IMG/VR virus record: IMGVR_UViG_3300035698_025839 | Location: 1 to 24,973 of that record | Length of the DNA: 24,973 nucleotides | Origin: a virus | Direction: 5' to 3' (one strand) | Shown here: piece after piece, positions 23,602 to 24,973 of the stretch | How positions within the stretch are numbered: position 1 is the stretch's first letter | Layout of the letters: the number at the start of each line of letters is the position of its first letter | The notes under the pieces: model-generated | Database searches by the model: none | What the model was told of the DNA's origin: nothing | What the model saw: only the letters and a program-made list of their open reading frames with translations | Translations under genes and position numbers: made by a program

Positions 23602-24005
23602 TCTTCATCCTTATCATAAAGACCTGCTGTAAAACTCTTGATAAAGTCGTCATGAGAATTAACACTCACCTCTTTGACGTCTCTCCAATACTTCCTGAAC
23701 CTGATAGACATTTGCTTAGCCCAACAACCATCTTTAAAATTCTTCTCTTTGAGGTTTTCTTGACCCATATCCTGCCACCAAGCAAAAGATAGAGCCGTAC
23801 CTATGCCGATTGCATCGGAAAACTCTTTATGCACTTTATCCCATTCATAGATTGTATCGATATTAACTTTAAATACTGCAGCAAGATATTCTTTAGATTT
23901 ACCCTGAGCCATCCATTCAATAACTTGTTCACAAAACTCAGTCCTGTACTTAGTTGGTCTACCTGTAACATAGCCCTCAGGCTTTTCTACATCACTCATC
24001 TTCAT
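23598..24005 (-). CDS. terS: terminase small subunit (DNA recognition)
   Basis: A 135-residue protein. Residues 14-60 (GRPTKYRTEFCEQVIEWMAQ, then a GKSKEYLAAVFKVNIDTIYE helix pair, then WDKVHKEFSDAI) form a helix-turn-helix of the type found in phage packaging small subunits, including the RPTKY lead. The middle contains a conserved WW-like pair (SFAWWQDMGQ) and a basic stretch (IRFRKYWRDV), and the tail is acidic (DDFIKSFTAGLYDKDEE). The protein would bind the pac or cos site and load the large subunit. The start is either ATG 24005 or 23999; GAGG favours the second by spacing. It overlaps the upstream gene by 14 bases. Confidence 0.85.
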   Translation of the reverse strand: MKMSDVEKPEGYVTGRPTKYRTEFCEQVIEWMAQGKSKEYLAAVFKVNIDTIYEWDKVHKEFSDAIGIGTALSFAWWQDMGQENLKEKNFKDGCWAKQMSIRFRKYWRDVKEVSVNSHDDFIKSFTAGLYDKDEE

Positions 24006-24342
24006 TGTCCTCTATATCACTGTTATGCTTAAGCTCACACATAATAATACCTTTAAAATATTCAACCTCTGCATCATTTATCTTAAATATAAGTAAATCC
24101 TTAATAACCTTATCAAACTCTAGAGATTCTTTGTATTTCTTATAAGAATCAGACATACCATCTGAAACCCGGACTGCAAAATTACTTTCGAAATTGGACT
24201 CCTTTATACATAATTTTCTATGCAATTCAGAAACCTCTTTTAAATTATTCATAAACTCAGGGGAAAGGTGTCCCATTCTTAGTCCATATCGTTTTTTAGA
24301 ATCTAACTCAACAAGCTCTTGTTTTTCACTTTCACTTAACAT
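23992..24342 (-). CDS. hypothetical protein upstream of small terminase, 116 aa
   Basis: A 116-residue charged, soluble, largely helical protein (ESEKQELVELDSKKRYGLRM early, EDNEDE acidic at the end). AAGGA lies 7 bases before the ATG. Its stop region overlaps the start of the small terminase by 14 bases, so the two are likely coupled and it may take part in packaging or its regulation. No family is recognised. Confidence 0.58.
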   Translation of the reverse strand: MLSESEKQELVELDSKKRYGLRMGHLSPEFMNNLKEVSELHRKLCIKESNFESNFAVRVSDGMSDSYKKYKESLEFDKVIKDLLIFKINDAEVEYFKGIIMCELKHNSDIEDNEDE

Positions 24343-24420
24343 AAATTATTCCTTTTTCTTTTCATAATCAGGGTAGAAAAATTCCATCTTCATTTTTTCC
24401 ATAGATTCACAACACTTTAC

Positions 24421-24973
24421 TTATTCTTCTTTAGAACTGCATTTGATGTCAATAAAGCCTGGAGGAAGATCCCAAGAAATTTCTCCAGATTTATTAGAAT
24501 TTTTCTCAAAGTTAGGAGGATTTTGGTAAGGATCGAACATACTTCCCCTCAATAAAGGAATGAAATATCCATATAATTTAAGAGCTAAAAATTTCGTTAA
24601 CGTAACGTTTTTATATGACAGATCCTCAATTAAAAAGTCTATAACGTCGCAAATGTACTCTTTATCTTTCCCTTGAGATTCAAAAAATAAAATAAAATTA
24701 TCTTCAGACATAAAATTCAAGACAATTACGGATTCCCTAAATCTTTCCCCCTGAAGATATGATGTCATAATCTCAAGAATAAAACCTATAAGTTCCTTAT
24801 AATCTTTATTCAACTTTACATTAGTTTCAGTATATTTTTTAACATTCTGTAAACAACATTCGGATACTTCGCTCAAACTTTCAATAAATTTTAATCTTTT
24901 ACTATTACCTCTAATTTTCCCACTTTTAGCTAAATCTTTCCTATAATCTTCAATAAACTCTATTGTATCTTCA
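24421..24973 (-). CDS. hypothetical protein, 5' end outside window (partial)
   Basis: The minus-strand frame is open from the TAA at 24421 to the right edge (184 codons), so the N-terminus is missing. A TTG at 24876 could act as start, but the frame continues upstream with plausible protein (EDTIEFIEDYRKDLAKSGKI), so I treat the gene as partial. The visible part is helical and charged, with a hydrophobic helix (FLALKLYGYFIPLL) and a Pro/Asn-rich end (DPYQNPPNFEKNSNKSGEI). The family is not recognised; it lies two genes before the small terminase. Confidence 0.6.
   Translation of the reverse strand, partial: EDTIEFIEDYRKDLAKSGKIRGNSKRLKFIESLSEVSECCLQNVKKYTETNVKLNKDYKELIGFILEIMTSYLQGERFRESVIVLNFMSEDNFILFFESQGKDKEYICDVIDFLIEDLSYKNVTLTKFLALKLYGYFIPLLRGSMFDPYQNPPNFEKNSNKSGEISWDLPPGFIDIKCSSKEE

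Noticed and set aside
24346-24402. 18-codon minus-strand ORF (MEKMKMEFFYPDYEKKKE)
   Set aside because: No Shine-Dalgarno site and no stop-start overlap upstream; it contains the ribosome site of the next gene, so it is probably just spacer.
1-24973. Insertion sequence, CRISPR array or attachment site
   Set aside because: No transposase, no regularly spaced repeats, no integrase, and no duplicated tRNA end were seen.

Overview
This window is a contiguous piece of a tailed-phage genome of the P22-like podovirus type. It is AT-rich, and every gene I can support lies on the minus strand, so genes are read from right to left. The evidence is a headful-type packaging and virion block in nearly the gene order of phage P22: small terminase, large terminase, portal, scaffold, coat, a gp4-like adaptor, a gp10-like tail hub, three ejection proteins of about the lengths of P22 gp7, gp20 and gp16, and then receptor-binding and fibre proteins. 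I see no integrase, repressor, replication or lysis gene here, so lifestyle cannot be judged. The host is probably Gram-negative because of the P22-type tail machine and strong Shine-Dalgarno sites, but nothing identifies it further.

Right edge to small terminase (24973-23598): a partial unknown gene enters from the right, followed by a small unknown gene and the small terminase subunit. Accessory island (23601-18085): in P22 the two terminase genes are adjacent, but here about 5.5 kb separates them. The island holds small membrane proteins, a tandem pair of Cys/His-rich proteins, unknown small proteins, a tRNA-Thr(UGU), and a two-gene NAD+ cassette: a PRPP-synthetase-like protein and a nicotinamide phosphoribosyltransferase-like protein joined by an ATGA overlap. 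This pair matches the architecture of NARP1, the phage NAD+ reconstitution pathway (Adps + Namat) that counters NAD+-depleting bacterial immunity. Two near-identical sigma70-like promoters occur in the island, each followed at the expected transcription start by a hairpin. Three micro-ORFs link the NAD+ cassette to the large terminase gene.

Virion block (18053-1): large terminase, portal, a 15-bp perfect stem-loop (probable terminator), scaffold, coat, a probable decoration protein, tail adaptor, tail hub, a short unknown virion gene, three ejection proteins, a 793-residue receptor-binding protein, a 117-residue virion protein, and a long tail fibre that runs off the left edge. Most genes overlap or abut, which suggests translational coupling. 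Many genes missing from simple length-filtered ORF lists (12-54 residues) were found by reading the gaps on the minus strand. Their support is mainly ribosome-binding sites, stop-start overlaps and hydrophobic segments.
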